A stretch of DNA of 64,000 bases from an uncultured Bacteroidota bacterium (GCA_902526165.1 CABZKA010000008.1:1-64000), one strand, 5' to 3'; numbered from the stretch's first letter, positions 50,622 to 60,300 are shown. Numbers and translations are program-made. Notes: a model not told the origin generated them from the sequence alone.

Positions 50622-51683
50622 ATGTTTACTAAAATTATAAAATTTCACATAATTATTTTATTTACGGTCCTTTTTTGTTCGTGTGGTTTATTAAAGGAGT
50701 CTTATAATGAAATTGTTTATCAATCAATTAATCACGGTGATTACACCCCCCCAATAGAGCCAAACTATAACCATCTTGATTCATGGCTTGTTCACCCTTA
50801 TCAAAAAGATAAATTACCTTTCTTGACAGAAAATGATGGTAGTAAAAATGCTGATGTTTTTTTTATAGCACCAACATTGTTCTCAGACAAGAAAAATGAA
50901 AATTGGAATTCTGATGTTTATGATTTAGAATTTAGGAATTACCTAATTAATTCAACCATTAAATTTCAAGCTACAGCATGGTTAGATTCAGGGAATCTTT
51001 ATTCACCAAATTACAGGCAAGCACATTTCAGAGTTTTTGATGATCGTTACTGGAAATTTGGGGGAGAAAAAACATTGGAGCTAGCTTATAGTGATATCAA
51101 AGAAGCATTCTTAATCTACATGAATAAATATAACAAAGGAAGACCGATAATTATTGCAGGTCACAGCCAGGGAGCTGCACATGCGGTTATGCTTTTAAAG
51201 GATTTTTTTGATGGCAAAGAATTACAGAACAAATTGATTGCCGCTTATTTACCCGGTACAAAAATTACTGAAGAAGATTTCTTTGACCTGGAATTGATGA
51301 AAGATCCACTTGAGACAGGTGGATATTTAACTTGGAATACATTCAAAATTTTGAAAAACTATCAAAAATACGATCTGACTATTCCAATTGACTGGTTAGA
51401 AGGTAGTCAGGTTTCCAACCCTGTCTTATGGGATGATAGTGAAACATCAGATTATAAAAGTCATAAAGGTCTGTATTTTGTAAATGAGAAAGTTTATAAA
51501 AGATCTGTAAAAATTGAATACACTGATTACGCAATTTTCCTCAAGATGCCGAAAGTAAATATCTTAAAAACAATTTTATTCTCTTTTCTCAAGGATTATC
51601 ACAAAGGAGACATAAATTTATTTTGGGAGGATATTAGGTTAAATGCAATTGATAGAGTTGAATCTTATTTCAGCGAATTATAA
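50622..51683 (+). CDS. DUF3089 alpha/beta-hydrolase lipoprotein
   Basis: 353 residues. Signal peptide with lipobox-like LFCSCG, then DUF3089: ADVFFIAPTLFSD, SPNYRQAHFRVF and the nucleophile elbow IIAGHSQGAAHAV with Ser near residue 182. A hydrolase or esterase at the envelope is likely but no substrate is known. The 5' ends of this gene and the divergent lipoprotein are only 18 bases apart, so their promoters must lie inside each other's coding region. Confidence 0.85.
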   Translation: MFTKIIKFHIIILFTVLFCSCGLLKESYNEIVYQSINHGDYTPPIEPNYNHLDSWLVHPYQKDKLPFLTENDGSKNADVFFIAPTLFSDKKNENWNSDVYDLEFRNYLINSTIKFQATAWLDSGNLYSPNYRQAHFRVFDDRYWKFGGEKTLELAYSDIKEAFLIYMNKYNKGRPIIIAGHSQGAAHAVMLLKDFFDGKELQNKLIAAYLPGTKITEEDFFDLELMKDPLETGGYLTWNTFKILKNYQKYDLTIPIDWLEGSQVSNPVLWDDSETSDYKSHKGLYFVNEKVYKRSVKIEYTDYAIFLKMPKVNILKTILFSFLKDYHKGDINLFWEDIRLNAIDRVESYFSEL

Positions 51684-53041
51684 TAATTTGATACTTTCCA
51701 GCCATCCCTTGCCTCCTCTCTTAAAAATTTATTCAGTTCAGGTCTGTTTATAATTTGCATTTTTTCAGCATCGTAATCTATTTTTCCACCAAATCTTTGA
51801 GATAAAACCCCTATTAGTGCCATCTCTGTTAACTCAGCACTATAATTAAAATTTGATTCAGGTAAAAAATTATTTTTAATTCCATCAACCCATTCTTGAA
51901 TAGGTGTTTCATCTCCTGATTTCAACCTAGGTATTTTTTGTTTAGGTGGGTTTTTTTTAAATTCATTCCACTCTTCTTCAGATACCAGCAGTCTTGGATT
52001 ATTTGGACGTCCACCTGTAATCAAAGACTTCTTTGATCCAATCATTACCATTCCCAAGTTTGGTACATTTTTTAGTGGAAAATCATCACCAAAATTTGGC
52101 TTAAAACCACCTTCGTACCATTTTAATTTTACAGATTTTCGATCATTCTTTGCAGGAAAATTATATTCTACAGTTGATTTATCAGCAACAAAATTTTCTT
52201 CTGTTTTTGGTTCAGGTACATTGCCGAACACCGAACTAGGCATTCCTAAATTTAATGCCCAAAAAGGAGCATCTAAGGTATGACATGACCAATCACCCAA
52301 TTGACCATTTCCAAAATCGAAAAATCCTCTCCACGATTTGGGAACATAAACTTTATTATAATTTCTATTCTTTGCGGGTCCTAGCCACAGATCCCAGTCT
52401 AAGGTTTTAGGAACAGTTTGTTTATTAGGTGGGAATTCAGTTGGCTTGTCCCACCAGTGACCTGGTTTAAAATTAAATTCACCAAACCAGGCGTGAACTT
52501 CTCGAACTTCACCTAAAATTCCTGCCTCATACCATTCCTTTACTAGTCTTATACCATTAGTAGTATGACCTTGATTGGCCATTTGTGATACTACACCATA
52601 ATAATTGGCTGCTTTTTTAAGTGTTCTGCACTGCCAAACATTGTGAGCCAATGGTTTTTCAATACAAACATGAATTCCAAGCTCCATTGCAGTAATTGCA
52701 GCATGAAAATGAGTATGGTCAGGTGTACTGATGATTACAGCATCAATCAAGTTTTTCATTTTATCAAACATCACCCTGTAATCTTTGAACCTTTTAACAT
52801 TTATGTGTGATTCCTTAATCTTCTTTAGTGCATTAGATGCCCAGCGATCATCGACATCACACATAGCAACAATATTCTCAGAGTTAATAATTGGTTGCCA
52901 ATTTTGAATTCCCCTGCCACCAACTCCAATTAAGGCAATGTTAAGCCTGGAATTTAAATCTTTACAGGATAATATGTTTGGTAAGGTGAGAGCAGAGCCT
53001 ATTACAATACCTCCACTTTTAACAAAATTTCTTCTTAACAT
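51665..53041 (-). CDS. Gfo/Idh/MocA-family oxidoreductase, Tat-exported
   Basis: 458 residues. Starts MLRRNFVKSGG, a twin-arginine signal, followed by a hydrophobic stretch and a lipobox-like NILSC. The Rossmann motif LNIALIGVGGRGIQNW, ISTPDHTHFHAAI and CIEKPLAHNVW (catalytic EKP) belong to Gfo/Idh/MocA, NAD(P)-dependent sugar or polyol oxidoreductases. Exported members of this type are common in Bacteroidota and act on glycan-derived sugars. Its 3' end overlaps the convergent DUF3089 gene by 19 bases. Confidence 0.9.
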   Translation of the reverse strand: MLRRNFVKSGGIVIGSALTLPNILSCKDLNSRLNIALIGVGGRGIQNWQPIINSENIVAMCDVDDRWASNALKKIKESHINVKRFKDYRVMFDKMKNLIDAVIISTPDHTHFHAAITAMELGIHVCIEKPLAHNVWQCRTLKKAANYYGVVSQMANQGHTTNGIRLVKEWYEAGILGEVREVHAWFGEFNFKPGHWWDKPTEFPPNKQTVPKTLDWDLWLGPAKNRNYNKVYVPKSWRGFFDFGNGQLGDWSCHTLDAPFWALNLGMPSSVFGNVPEPKTEENFVADKSTVEYNFPAKNDRKSVKLKWYEGGFKPNFGDDFPLKNVPNLGMVMIGSKKSLITGGRPNNPRLLVSEEEWNEFKKNPPKQKIPRLKSGDETPIQEWVDGIKNNFLPESNFNYSAELTEMALIGVLSQRFGGKIDYDAEKMQIINRPELNKFLREEARDGWKVSNYYNSLK

Positions 53042-53042
53042 A

Positions 53043-53186
53043 CTATATATAAATTAAGTATAAAATGATACATCCAGTTAAGATTCCTTTAATCCAGGAC
53101 ACCCAATAAACCTGATAGTGTGATAAATTATAAAACTTTCTTTTCTTCTCAGTAAAACTTTTGTGCCAATTGAGCAACGATTTCAT
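53043..53186 (-). CDS. Small protein with one membrane helix, unknown
   Basis: 47 residues from ATG 53186. A charged N-terminus (MKSLLNWHKSFTEKKRKF) leads to a single hydrophobic helix (YWVSWIKGILTGCIILYLIY). The stop lies two bases before the oxidoreductase start. The shape resembles tiny conserved flavobacterial proteins, but I cannot name it. An open frame upstream to 53225 would run into the tRNA terminator and is unlikely. Confidence 0.5.
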   Translation of the reverse strand: MKSLLNWHKSFTEKKRKFYNLSHYQVYWVSWIKGILTGCIILYLIYI

Positions 53187-53209
53187 TTTTGTTGTTTTGG
53201 TTAAGTTAA

Positions 53210-53234
53210 TAAAAAAAGCCCACAAATGTGGGCT
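53210..53234 (-). terminator. Intrinsic terminator of tRNA-Arg
   Basis: On the minus strand AGCCCAC, a four-base ATTT loop and GTGGGCT form a perfect seven-base stem, followed by seven Ts. It directly follows the tRNA. Confidence 0.85.
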
Positions 53235-53238
53235 AATG

Positions 53239-53312
53239 TGATCGCGGCACGATTCGAACGTGCGACCGTCTGCTTAGAAGGCAGATGCTCTATCCAGCTG
53301 AGCTACGCGACC
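53239..53312 (-). tRNA. tRNA-Arg (anticodon TCT)
   Basis: 74 nt on the minus strand. Acceptor GGTCGCG/CGCGATC, anticodon stem TCTGC/GCAGA with loop CTTCTAA giving TCT, T arm CGTTCGAATCG. CCA is not encoded. Confidence 0.95.
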
Positions 53313-53322
53313 AAATGAATGG

Positions 53323-53352
53323 CAAATTTAAATAATTAATCTTCTTGTACAA
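53323..53352 (-). promoter_or_regulatory. Promoter for tRNA-Arg
   Basis: On the minus strand TTG, 19 bases, TAAATTTG: exact matches to both consensus elements and spacing. The -7 box ends ten bases before the tRNA. Confidence 0.7.
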
Positions 53353-53355
53353 GAA
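53342..53355. promoter_or_regulatory. 14-bp perfect palindrome, possible operator
   Basis: TTCTTGTACAAGAA reads the same on both strands. It overlaps the -33 element of the tRNA-Arg promoter and lies 184 bases before susC. It has the form of a dimeric regulator site. The rest of the 226-base gap before susC shows no clear TAnnTTTG box for susC. Confidence 0.4.
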
Positions 53356-53538
53356 TAGCAATAAATCAATTCAAATGATTTTTAGCTAATTATTTATTAA
53401 ATATATCTCATAAAACTTATCATATTCGCACCATCTGGCTATGATTTTTAGGGATAATTAATATTTAGGCCATCAGAGTGTAAATTTTTTATTAATTTAG
53501 AACTCGAAAATTTTATAACTAACCAAAAATTATTAAAC

Positions 53539-56500
53539 ATGAATAGATTTCTATTAGTTTTTATTTTATTTCCATTGTTTGTTTTTGCACAATCAAAAAC
53601 AATTACAGGAACAATTAATGATGAAAATAGTTCACCATTACCCGGTGCAACTGTTCAGTTAAAAGGATCAGACTCTATTGGTGCTATATCAGACTTTGAT
53701 GGTAATTTTTCTATTACTATCCCCACTGACGGAAACCAAGTTCTGGTTGTTACCTACATAGGATACACAGATCAAGAGGTAGATGTTTCTAGCCAAACGA
53801 CAATTACAGTACAGTTACAGCCTGATACTGAAGCTTTGGAAGAGGTGGTTGTAGTGGGGTATGGAACTGTACTCAAAAGAGACCTTACTGGATCCGTTGC
53901 ATCTATTAAAATTGAAGATGAAGTCTCAAGACAGGCAGCAACTGTTGATCAGCTCCTGCAAGGTAGAGCAGCAGGTGTCCAAGTAACTCAAAATGCAGCT
54001 AACCCAAATTCTGGAGTTAGTGTAAGAATTAGAGGAGCTAGTAGTTTAAGAGGAAATAATGAACCACTTTATGTTGTAGATGGTGTTATTATATCTTCAG
54101 CAGCTGAAGATGTTGCATCCGTCGATGGAACAGGTCAAGGTAATACGGGTCAAGATCCGCAAAGTGGTCTGAATGGTATAAATCCAAGAGATATTGAAAG
54201 AATTGAAATCTTAAAAGATGCTTCAGCTACTGCGATCTACGGTTCGAGAGGTGCAAACGGAGTGGTTTTAATTACTACAAAAAGTGGATCCTCAGATGAA
54301 CCTGGAGGTAAGTTTAATACATTTTTTAGTAGAACAATTAGTGAAATAACAAAGACTTATGACATGCTTGATGGTGTCGGTTATGCCAACTATTCCAACG
54401 CAACTAGAGTCGCCTCTGGTGAAACACCGAGATATGTTGTTAATAGTGGTTCTGTTTTTTCATTTTTATCAAACCCTGATGGAACACCTTCAACTACTGT
54501 AGATACAACACCCGCTACACTATATAATTGGCAAGATGAAGTTTATCAACAAGGAATAAGTTCCAGTTTTGGAGCAACATTTTCAGCTGGAAATGACAAT
54601 GGAGATTTTTATTTATCTGCAGGATTTAATGATTTGAATGGACTAATAGATAATTCTTCATTTAAGACTGGTGACATAAGACTTAATATAAATTATGATA
54701 TTAGTGACCGAATAAGAGTTGAGGGAAGATTTTCAACATTTTTTAGTGACTCAGATTTTGCTGAAGGTGGGGATAAAATTGGTGGTGATCAAAGTTTTGT
54801 ACAGCAAACAGTATCATACAATCCTGTACTATCTAATGGAACTGACGAAGAAAGCTTTTTTGACGACGGACAATTATCAAATCCATTGTCATGGGTTAAT
54901 GATTTTTCAGACGAATCAAGAGAGAATAGAGTTATTGCCTCTCTAGCATTGAAATACAAGTTAAAAACGCCTGGTTTAATGTATGAGTTTAGAATTGGAG
55001 GTAATCTTAGAGATAAGGATAGAACTAGATTTTATGGTTTAACAACATGGCAAGGTGCAAATGCCAATGGATTGTATCAAAAAATGAAATTAAATGCTAT
55101 GACCTATCAGGTTAATAACTTTTTAAGATACAATAGAAATATAAATAGAAATCACAGAGTTAACGCTGCTCTCGGTGTCACATATGATGTAAGAGACGTA
55201 GAAAGTAGTGTTTATGCTGTCCAAGATTTTGTTACTGCTCAATTAGGAACTCAACAACCGTTTCTGGGACAAATTGTGTCATCACCGCTACTTTTAAGAG
55301 CTGCTGATCAACAATTATTTTCAGTTTTGGGTAGAGTAAATTATACATTTAAAAACAAATATGTCTTAACTGCAAGTTTTAGAAGAGATGGTGTTTCTAA
55401 ATTTGCTCAAGATAATAGATATGGGTTTTTCCCATCATTTGCTTTTGCATGGAGAGCTGGAAGTGAAAAATTTATTCAAAACTTAGATTTATTTTCAAGT
55501 CTAAAATTTAGAGCAGGCTGGGGTGAAATTGGTAACCACGGAATTGGTCCCTATGGAACCTTGCCAAATTATGGAGCTTCTTCTTCTCTTTATGGAAATT
55601 CTTCAAATGGTACAACTGTTCCAATTGTCCTTGCTAACATTGCTAACCCAGATCTAACTTGGGAAACTACAGAGCAAGTAAATTTTGGAGTTGATTTTGG
55701 ATTTGCGAATGGTAAAATATCTGGTGTTATTGATGTTTACCAAAAAAACACAAAAGATCTTTTACAACAGAGTCCAATACCAACATCATCTGGTTTTGCA
55801 AATATGTTAATCAACAGAGGAGGTCTTGAAAACAAAGGATTGGAAATTGGTTTAGACTTTATTGCAATTGATAAGGGAGATTTTAATCTATCATTTGGTG
55901 GTAATATTTCATTTAATAAATCTAAAATTGAAAATCTTGGTCTAGTTCCTGGTGATATATTAATGTCTGATGGAATGGGAGGATATTCAAACCAGCAAGT
56001 TGCATCATATCTTGGAAATGTACCAAGTCGTGGTAATAGTATAAAGTTTCCAGTAAATATATTTATGGAAGGTCATGAAGTTGCTTTATTTTATGGTTGG
56101 AAAACTAATGGATTGTTCCAAGAGGGTGATACAATGTATTCTATAAATGGATCTATGTCTCAACCTGGTGATATAAAAGTTTTGGACCTGAATGGTGATG
56201 GAGTAGTTGATCTTGCAGATAGAACAGTAATAGGAAATCCAAATCCTGATTATGTATATGGATTTAATGTAAATCTTTCCTACAAAGGATTTTCAATGAG
56301 AGCACTATTTAATGGTGTTGAAGGAAATGAAATTGTAAACGGAAATTATTACAGGTTTGGTTGGGCAGAAGGTACTTATAGAAATATTGTTGCAGATGCA
56401 TGGTATGACAGGTGGACGCCTGACAACCCATCTGCTGCTTACCCAAGATTGGGTTACTCAGCTAATTTATTTGGTGCACTAATGGATAGAGTCATTGAGG

Positions 56501-56742
56501 ATGGAAGTTATGTAAGATTGAAAAGCATAACTTTAAATTATGACATTCCTCTCAGTAACAATAACTTTATTGATGCAGCAAACGTTTATATAACTGGATC
56601 AAACTTATTTACATGGACAGACTACTCTGGTTATGACCCTGAAATTACCTCGTTTTTGTGGGATGGATTATTGCAGGGAACAGACTGGAACAACAAGCCT
56701 AATTCAAGGTCAGTCCTTGTTGGTGTTAACTTAAACTTTTAA
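53539..56742 (+). CDS. SusC/RagA-type TonB-linked outer membrane receptor
   Basis: 1067 residues. Signal peptide (to about 18), carboxypeptidase-like regulatory domain (about 20-105, TITGTINDENSSPLPGATV), EEVVVVGYGT linker, plug domain with LQGRAAGVQVTQN, EPLYVVDGVI and ASATAIYGSRGANGVVLITT, then the 22-stranded barrel ending in VLVGVNLNF. SusC proteins import oligosaccharides across the outer membrane with their SusD partner, encoded 19 bases downstream. First gene of the polysaccharide utilization locus. Confidence 0.97.
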   Translation: MNRFLLVFILFPLFVFAQSKTITGTINDENSSPLPGATVQLKGSDSIGAISDFDGNFSITIPTDGNQVLVVTYIGYTDQEVDVSSQTTITVQLQPDTEALEEVVVVGYGTVLKRDLTGSVASIKIEDEVSRQAATVDQLLQGRAAGVQVTQNAANPNSGVSVRIRGASSLRGNNEPLYVVDGVIISSAAEDVASVDGTGQGNTGQDPQSGLNGINPRDIERIEILKDASATAIYGSRGANGVVLITTKSGSSDEPGGKFNTFFSRTISEITKTYDMLDGVGYANYSNATRVASGETPRYVVNSGSVFSFLSNPDGTPSTTVDTTPATLYNWQDEVYQQGISSSFGATFSAGNDNGDFYLSAGFNDLNGLIDNSSFKTGDIRLNINYDISDRIRVEGRFSTFFSDSDFAEGGDKIGGDQSFVQQTVSYNPVLSNGTDEESFFDDGQLSNPLSWVNDFSDESRENRVIASLALKYKLKTPGLMYEFRIGGNLRDKDRTRFYGLTTWQGANANGLYQKMKLNAMTYQVNNFLRYNRNINRNHRVNAALGVTYDVRDVESSVYAVQDFVTAQLGTQQPFLGQIVSSPLLLRAADQQLFSVLGRVNYTFKNKYVLTASFRRDGVSKFAQDNRYGFFPSFAFAWRAGSEKFIQNLDLFSSLKFRAGWGEIGNHGIGPYGTLPNYGASSSLYGNSSNGTTVPIVLANIANPDLTWETTEQVNFGVDFGFANGKISGVIDVYQKNTKDLLQQSPIPTSSGFANMLINRGGLENKGLEIGLDFIAIDKGDFNLSFGGNISFNKSKIENLGLVPGDILMSDGMGGYSNQQVASYLGNVPSRGNSIKFPVNIFMEGHEVALFYGWKTNGLFQEGDTMYSINGSMSQPGDIKVLDLNGDGVVDLADRTVIGNPNPDYVYGFNVNLSYKGFSMRALFNGVEGNEIVNGNYYRFGWAEGTYRNIVADAWYDRWTPDNPSAAYPRLGYSANLFGALMDRVIEDGSYVRLKSITLNYDIPLSNNNFIDAANVYITGSNLFTWTDYSGYDPEITSFLWDGLLQGTDWNNKPNSRSVLVGVNLNF

Positions 56743-56761
56743 TTAAATAAATTATATACAA

Positions 56762-58357
56762 ATGAAATACATAAAACTTTTATTAATTCTTCCATTGGTA
56801 CTTTTTGTTTCATGTGACTTGGACGAAAGTCCGCCTTTCCTTGATGCAACATTATATCAAGATGTTCAAAGCGCAGAAGCTGCAAGAGATGGTATTTACC
56901 AGGCCTTGACAAGCTACGATACTCAAGAAAGAAGATTGTTTATTGAAAATCTTTATTCTGGTATAATGTTTACAAGGAAAGGTGGCGCTAGAGTAACATC
57001 GAGAGACATGTCAACTTTATGTTCACTTAAACCTGGCTATCATATGGATGCTGAGGCTATGTGGGGAGGTTTATACCAAGCTATAGCAAGAGCAAATGGT
57101 GCAATTGCAGCGATAAATACTGTTTCGTCTCCGTCAAATACAGATGAATTAGCATTTAACGATGTTGCTGGTCATGCCTATTTTGCAAGGGCTTGGTCGT
57201 ATTTTAAACTTGTTACGCTTTGGGGTGATATTCCTTTGTGGTTGGAACTTCCGTCGCAAGGAAATACTAACAAAGCCAAATCACCTGCATCGGATGTTTA
57301 TGATCAAATTGTTTCAGATTTACAAACTGCACAAGCATTGTTGAATGGCAATGCTGGGACTGGCTACCCTCATCAACACGCGGCCAGTATGTTATTGGCA
57401 AAAGTTTACATGGCCAAAGCTACGAACCCAGATATACAAACGATGGGTGGTTCTATGGATTATTGGGGACTGTCTTACACTGAAGCTATAAAGGTTTACA
57501 ACAGTGGACAATATTCACTGGTATCTGATTATGGAAGTTTGTTTACCGTTCAAGGTGAAAACTCGACAGAATCAATTTTTGAGTTACAGATTGCTCAGGA
57601 TGCTGCTAACTCCCAAATTGGAAGAAACTTTACACCATGGAAATATAAGGCAGGCATGCACTTTGGTTGGTTCCAGGTAACTGCTTTTCAACATGACAAG
57701 CATGTTGCTGCATATGGTGGAGGCCAAAGATGGACAGGACCTACTTTAATTTCTAGTTTTCCGGATAAAAGATACAATGCTACATATCTTCATCAATACT
57801 ACAGAGCAGATAGAACAGCTCCAGCCGGTAACGTAAGAACTTACCCATCTGCAGCATGGAGAGGTGGTATGGGAAGTTCACATCCATATTTATTCAAATG
57901 GGTTGAAAAAGACAGAACTCATAGTAACCAATATAATAGTCAAAATGTTGTTGTTATGAGATATGCTGAATTATTGTTAATGCTTGCAGAAATATCTAAT
58001 GAGCTTGGAAATGGGCAGGAAATGACTTATTTGACACCTGTTCTTAGTAGAGCTGGTTTAAGCCCTAGAGCTGAATTTTCTCAAGGTCAAAGTTCATTTA
58101 GAGATGCGATTATGGAGGAATATCAGTTTGAGTTAATTGGTGAGGGTGAGGATTCATTTCACAATAAAAGACGTGGTTATCAGTATTTCTTAGATCACAC
58201 CGTCTTACCACATAATAATTCTTTTGGAAAAAAAGTATTAATTGGATCTCAGAAATATCAAGCTAATAGAGAAGTTAAGTTTTCAACCAATGAGGCTGAA
58301 ATAATGCAACTTCAAATACCCTTGAGTGAAATAAATACTAACGAGTTAATTAATTAA
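56762..58357 (+). CDS. SusD/RagB-type glycan-binding lipoprotein
   Basis: 531 residues. Signal peptide with lipobox VSC (Cys18). SusD features: N-terminal ATLYQDVQSAEAARDGIYQAL, TPR-like helices (GHAYFARAWSYFKLVTLWGDIPLWL, key ARAWSYFKLVTLWGDIPL), VVMRYAELLLMLAEISNEL and a C-terminal block ending QIPLSEINTNELIN. It caps the SusC barrel and captures glycan at the cell surface. The small protein gene follows after two bases. Confidence 0.96.
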   Translation: MKYIKLLLILPLVLFVSCDLDESPPFLDATLYQDVQSAEAARDGIYQALTSYDTQERRLFIENLYSGIMFTRKGGARVTSRDMSTLCSLKPGYHMDAEAMWGGLYQAIARANGAIAAINTVSSPSNTDELAFNDVAGHAYFARAWSYFKLVTLWGDIPLWLELPSQGNTNKAKSPASDVYDQIVSDLQTAQALLNGNAGTGYPHQHAASMLLAKVYMAKATNPDIQTMGGSMDYWGLSYTEAIKVYNSGQYSLVSDYGSLFTVQGENSTESIFELQIAQDAANSQIGRNFTPWKYKAGMHFGWFQVTAFQHDKHVAAYGGGQRWTGPTLISSFPDKRYNATYLHQYYRADRTAPAGNVRTYPSAAWRGGMGSSHPYLFKWVEKDRTHSNQYNSQNVVVMRYAELLLMLAEISNELGNGQEMTYLTPVLSRAGLSPRAEFSQGQSSFRDAIMEEYQFELIGEGEDSFHNKRRGYQYFLDHTVLPHNNSFGKKVLIGSQKYQANREVKFSTNEAEIMQLQIPLSEINTNELIN

Positions 58358-58359
58358 TT

Positions 58360-58701
58360 ATGAAAAAGACATTTTTATTTATCTTTTTAACGATTCCTAT
58401 CTTTCTGTTTGCTCAAGAGCCAACAAAGAATCAGATAAAGAATGCTGAAAAAATATCAAATTTTGTTGCGGAAAAGCATTCTCTAAGTAAAAAGGACAAA
58501 AAGATTTTTTATGATGCAACTTTAAATCAAATTGTTACAAATGCTGCCGAAATCAAAAAACAGGGTATTACTGATCCTGAGGCTAAGAAAGTAGTTTACA
58601 GAAATGGTTACAATAACATAAGAGAAACTTTATCTAAAAAGTTTGGTAATCAAAAAGCTGTTGCTCTTTTAAAGTCTGGAAATGAAGCTCGAAGGCAATA
58701 A
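58360..58701 (+). CDS. Small secreted helical protein in the PUL
   Basis: 113 residues. Cleavable signal peptide (ending FLFAQ) and a mature part of about 95 residues, rich in Lys, Ala and Glu, predicted all-helical. No cysteines. It begins two bases after susD and is closed by a strong terminator, so it is cotranscribed with susCD. I do not recognise a family. It could be a periplasmic accessory factor of the uptake system. Confidence 0.75.
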   Translation: MKKTFLFIFLTIPIFLFAQEPTKNQIKNAEKISNFVAEKHSLSKKDKKIFYDATLNQIVTNAAEIKKQGITDPEAKKVVYRNGYNNIRETLSKKFGNQKAVALLKSGNEARRQ

Positions 58702-58716
58702 TTGATTCATATTTTT

Positions 58717-58749
58717 TGAAAAAAGGAGGAATTTTCCTCCTTTTTTTTT
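58717..58749 (+). terminator. Intrinsic terminator after susC-susD-small protein
   Basis: AAAAAGGAGGAA pairs with TTCCTCCTTTTT around two bases, followed by more Ts. It divides the locus into susCD-plus-small-gene and the enzyme part. Confidence 0.85.
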
Positions 58750-58800
58750 AAACTAACCTTATCTTTATTTTAATACTTAAAGAATCTAAATACCTAGTAA

Positions 58801-60300
58801 ATGAGTAAATATTTAGTATCACTTCAGCATTCAACATTCATTTTGATATCATTTTTTACATGTCTTACATTGAGCCCTCAAAAAAAACAAAATATTTTGT
58901 TTATTGGTGTTGATGATATGCGACCGTTGATTAACTCATACGGATACCCCCAAATGAAAACACCAAATCTTGATAAACTAGCATCAGAGGGTGTTCAGTT
59001 TGATCAAGCTTATACTAATATTGCTGTTTGTGGTGCTAGTAGAGCAAGTATTTTAACTGGTGTGAGAGGAAGTAAATCAAGGTTCGTTAAGTACTATTCT
59101 AGAGCTGACGAAGATTTGCCCAAAGCCATTACATTAGCAAAACTTTTCAAGCAAAATGGTTACACCACTGGATCAATAGGAAAAATTTATCATGAATGGA
59201 GAGATAATCGTGATGAGTGGGATATTTATCGAAATTTTAGGGAACAAAGGGATTATCAAAGTAAAAAAACTCTTAGAATGATTGAAAAGAGAAAAGAAAT
59301 TAATCCTAACCAACCTAATAATTACATTGGTCCTGCTTGGGAGTATGCCGATGTTGAAGATGATGCGTATACAGACGGAAAATTGACGGATTTTGCTATT
59401 AAAACACTCAGTGATTTTAGGGATTCACAAGATCCTTTCTTTCTAGCGGTAGGTTACGTCTCTCCTCACTTACCTTTCATTCAACCAAAGAAATATGGTG
59501 ATATGTACGATGATAGTGATTTGACTATTTCCAGAGAAAAAACTATCCCCAAAAATGCACACAATAGGTCTTATCACAACTGGGAAGAGTTAAGGAATGG
59601 ATATTTGGATATCCCAAAAAAAGGACCTGTCTCACTCGAAACTGAAAAAGAATTAATAAAAAGTTATTATGCAAGTGTTAGTTATTTGGATACATTGGTG
59701 GGTAAATTAATCAAATCTTTGGATGATTTAGGTCTCAGAGATAACACGACTATAGTATTTTGGAGTGATCATGGATTTTTCTTAGGAGAACATGGTTTTT
59801 GGTGCAAGCACCATACATTTCAAGAGGCAATTCATGTTCCGTTAATTATTTCAGCTCCGAATATGTCAAAAAATGAAAAAACAGATGCGTTAGTTGAATA
59901 TGTTGACATCTATCCTACTTTGAGTGAATTAGCAGGTATAGAGGCCCCAGATTACATTCATGGTGAGAGCCTCGTACCCATATTGAAAAATCCATCTCAA
60001 AAATTTAAATCTGAAATATATAGCAGATATCAAATGAGAGAGGTTGTTCAAGACTTAGACTATTCATATCATGAGATTATTGGATACAATAAGTATTTTA
60101 AAGACCGAAATGGAAATAACACACCATCTCCCGACTCTGATGAAAGAGTTGTGGCTAAAATGTTATTTGATATGCGGACAGACAAGCTTCAGACTATTGA
60201 TATTTCAAACGAGCCCAAGTATAAAGAAATTGTTGAAAAATATTCAAGTAAACTGCTTAATATGAGAAAAATTACTAATCAACCAATTGTTATCAAATGA
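58801..60300 (+). CDS. Secreted S1-family sulfatase (iduronate-2-sulfatase-like)
   Basis: 499 residues. Signal peptide, then the sulfatase domain: ILFIGVDDMRPLI with the metal-binding Asp pair, and the modification motif VCGASRASILTG with Cys77 as the formylglycine precursor. The third motif residue is Ala instead of the common Pro, a variant accepted by anaerobic-type maturases (C-x-A/P-x-R). FWSDHGFFLGEHGFW completes the metal site. The family removes sulfate esters from glycans. The stop overlaps the GH43 start (ATGA). Confidence 0.93.
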   Translation: MSKYLVSLQHSTFILISFFTCLTLSPQKKQNILFIGVDDMRPLINSYGYPQMKTPNLDKLASEGVQFDQAYTNIAVCGASRASILTGVRGSKSRFVKYYSRADEDLPKAITLAKLFKQNGYTTGSIGKIYHEWRDNRDEWDIYRNFREQRDYQSKKTLRMIEKRKEINPNQPNNYIGPAWEYADVEDDAYTDGKLTDFAIKTLSDFRDSQDPFFLAVGYVSPHLPFIQPKKYGDMYDDSDLTISREKTIPKNAHNRSYHNWEELRNGYLDIPKKGPVSLETEKELIKSYYASVSYLDTLVGKLIKSLDDLGLRDNTTIVFWSDHGFFLGEHGFWCKHHTFQEAIHVPLIISAPNMSKNEKTDALVEYVDIYPTLSELAGIEAPDYIHGESLVPILKNPSQKFKSEIYSRYQMREVVQDLDYSYHEIIGYNKYFKDRNGNNTPSPDSDERVVAKMLFDMRTDKLQTIDISNEPKYKEIVEKYSSKLLNMRKITNQPIVIK

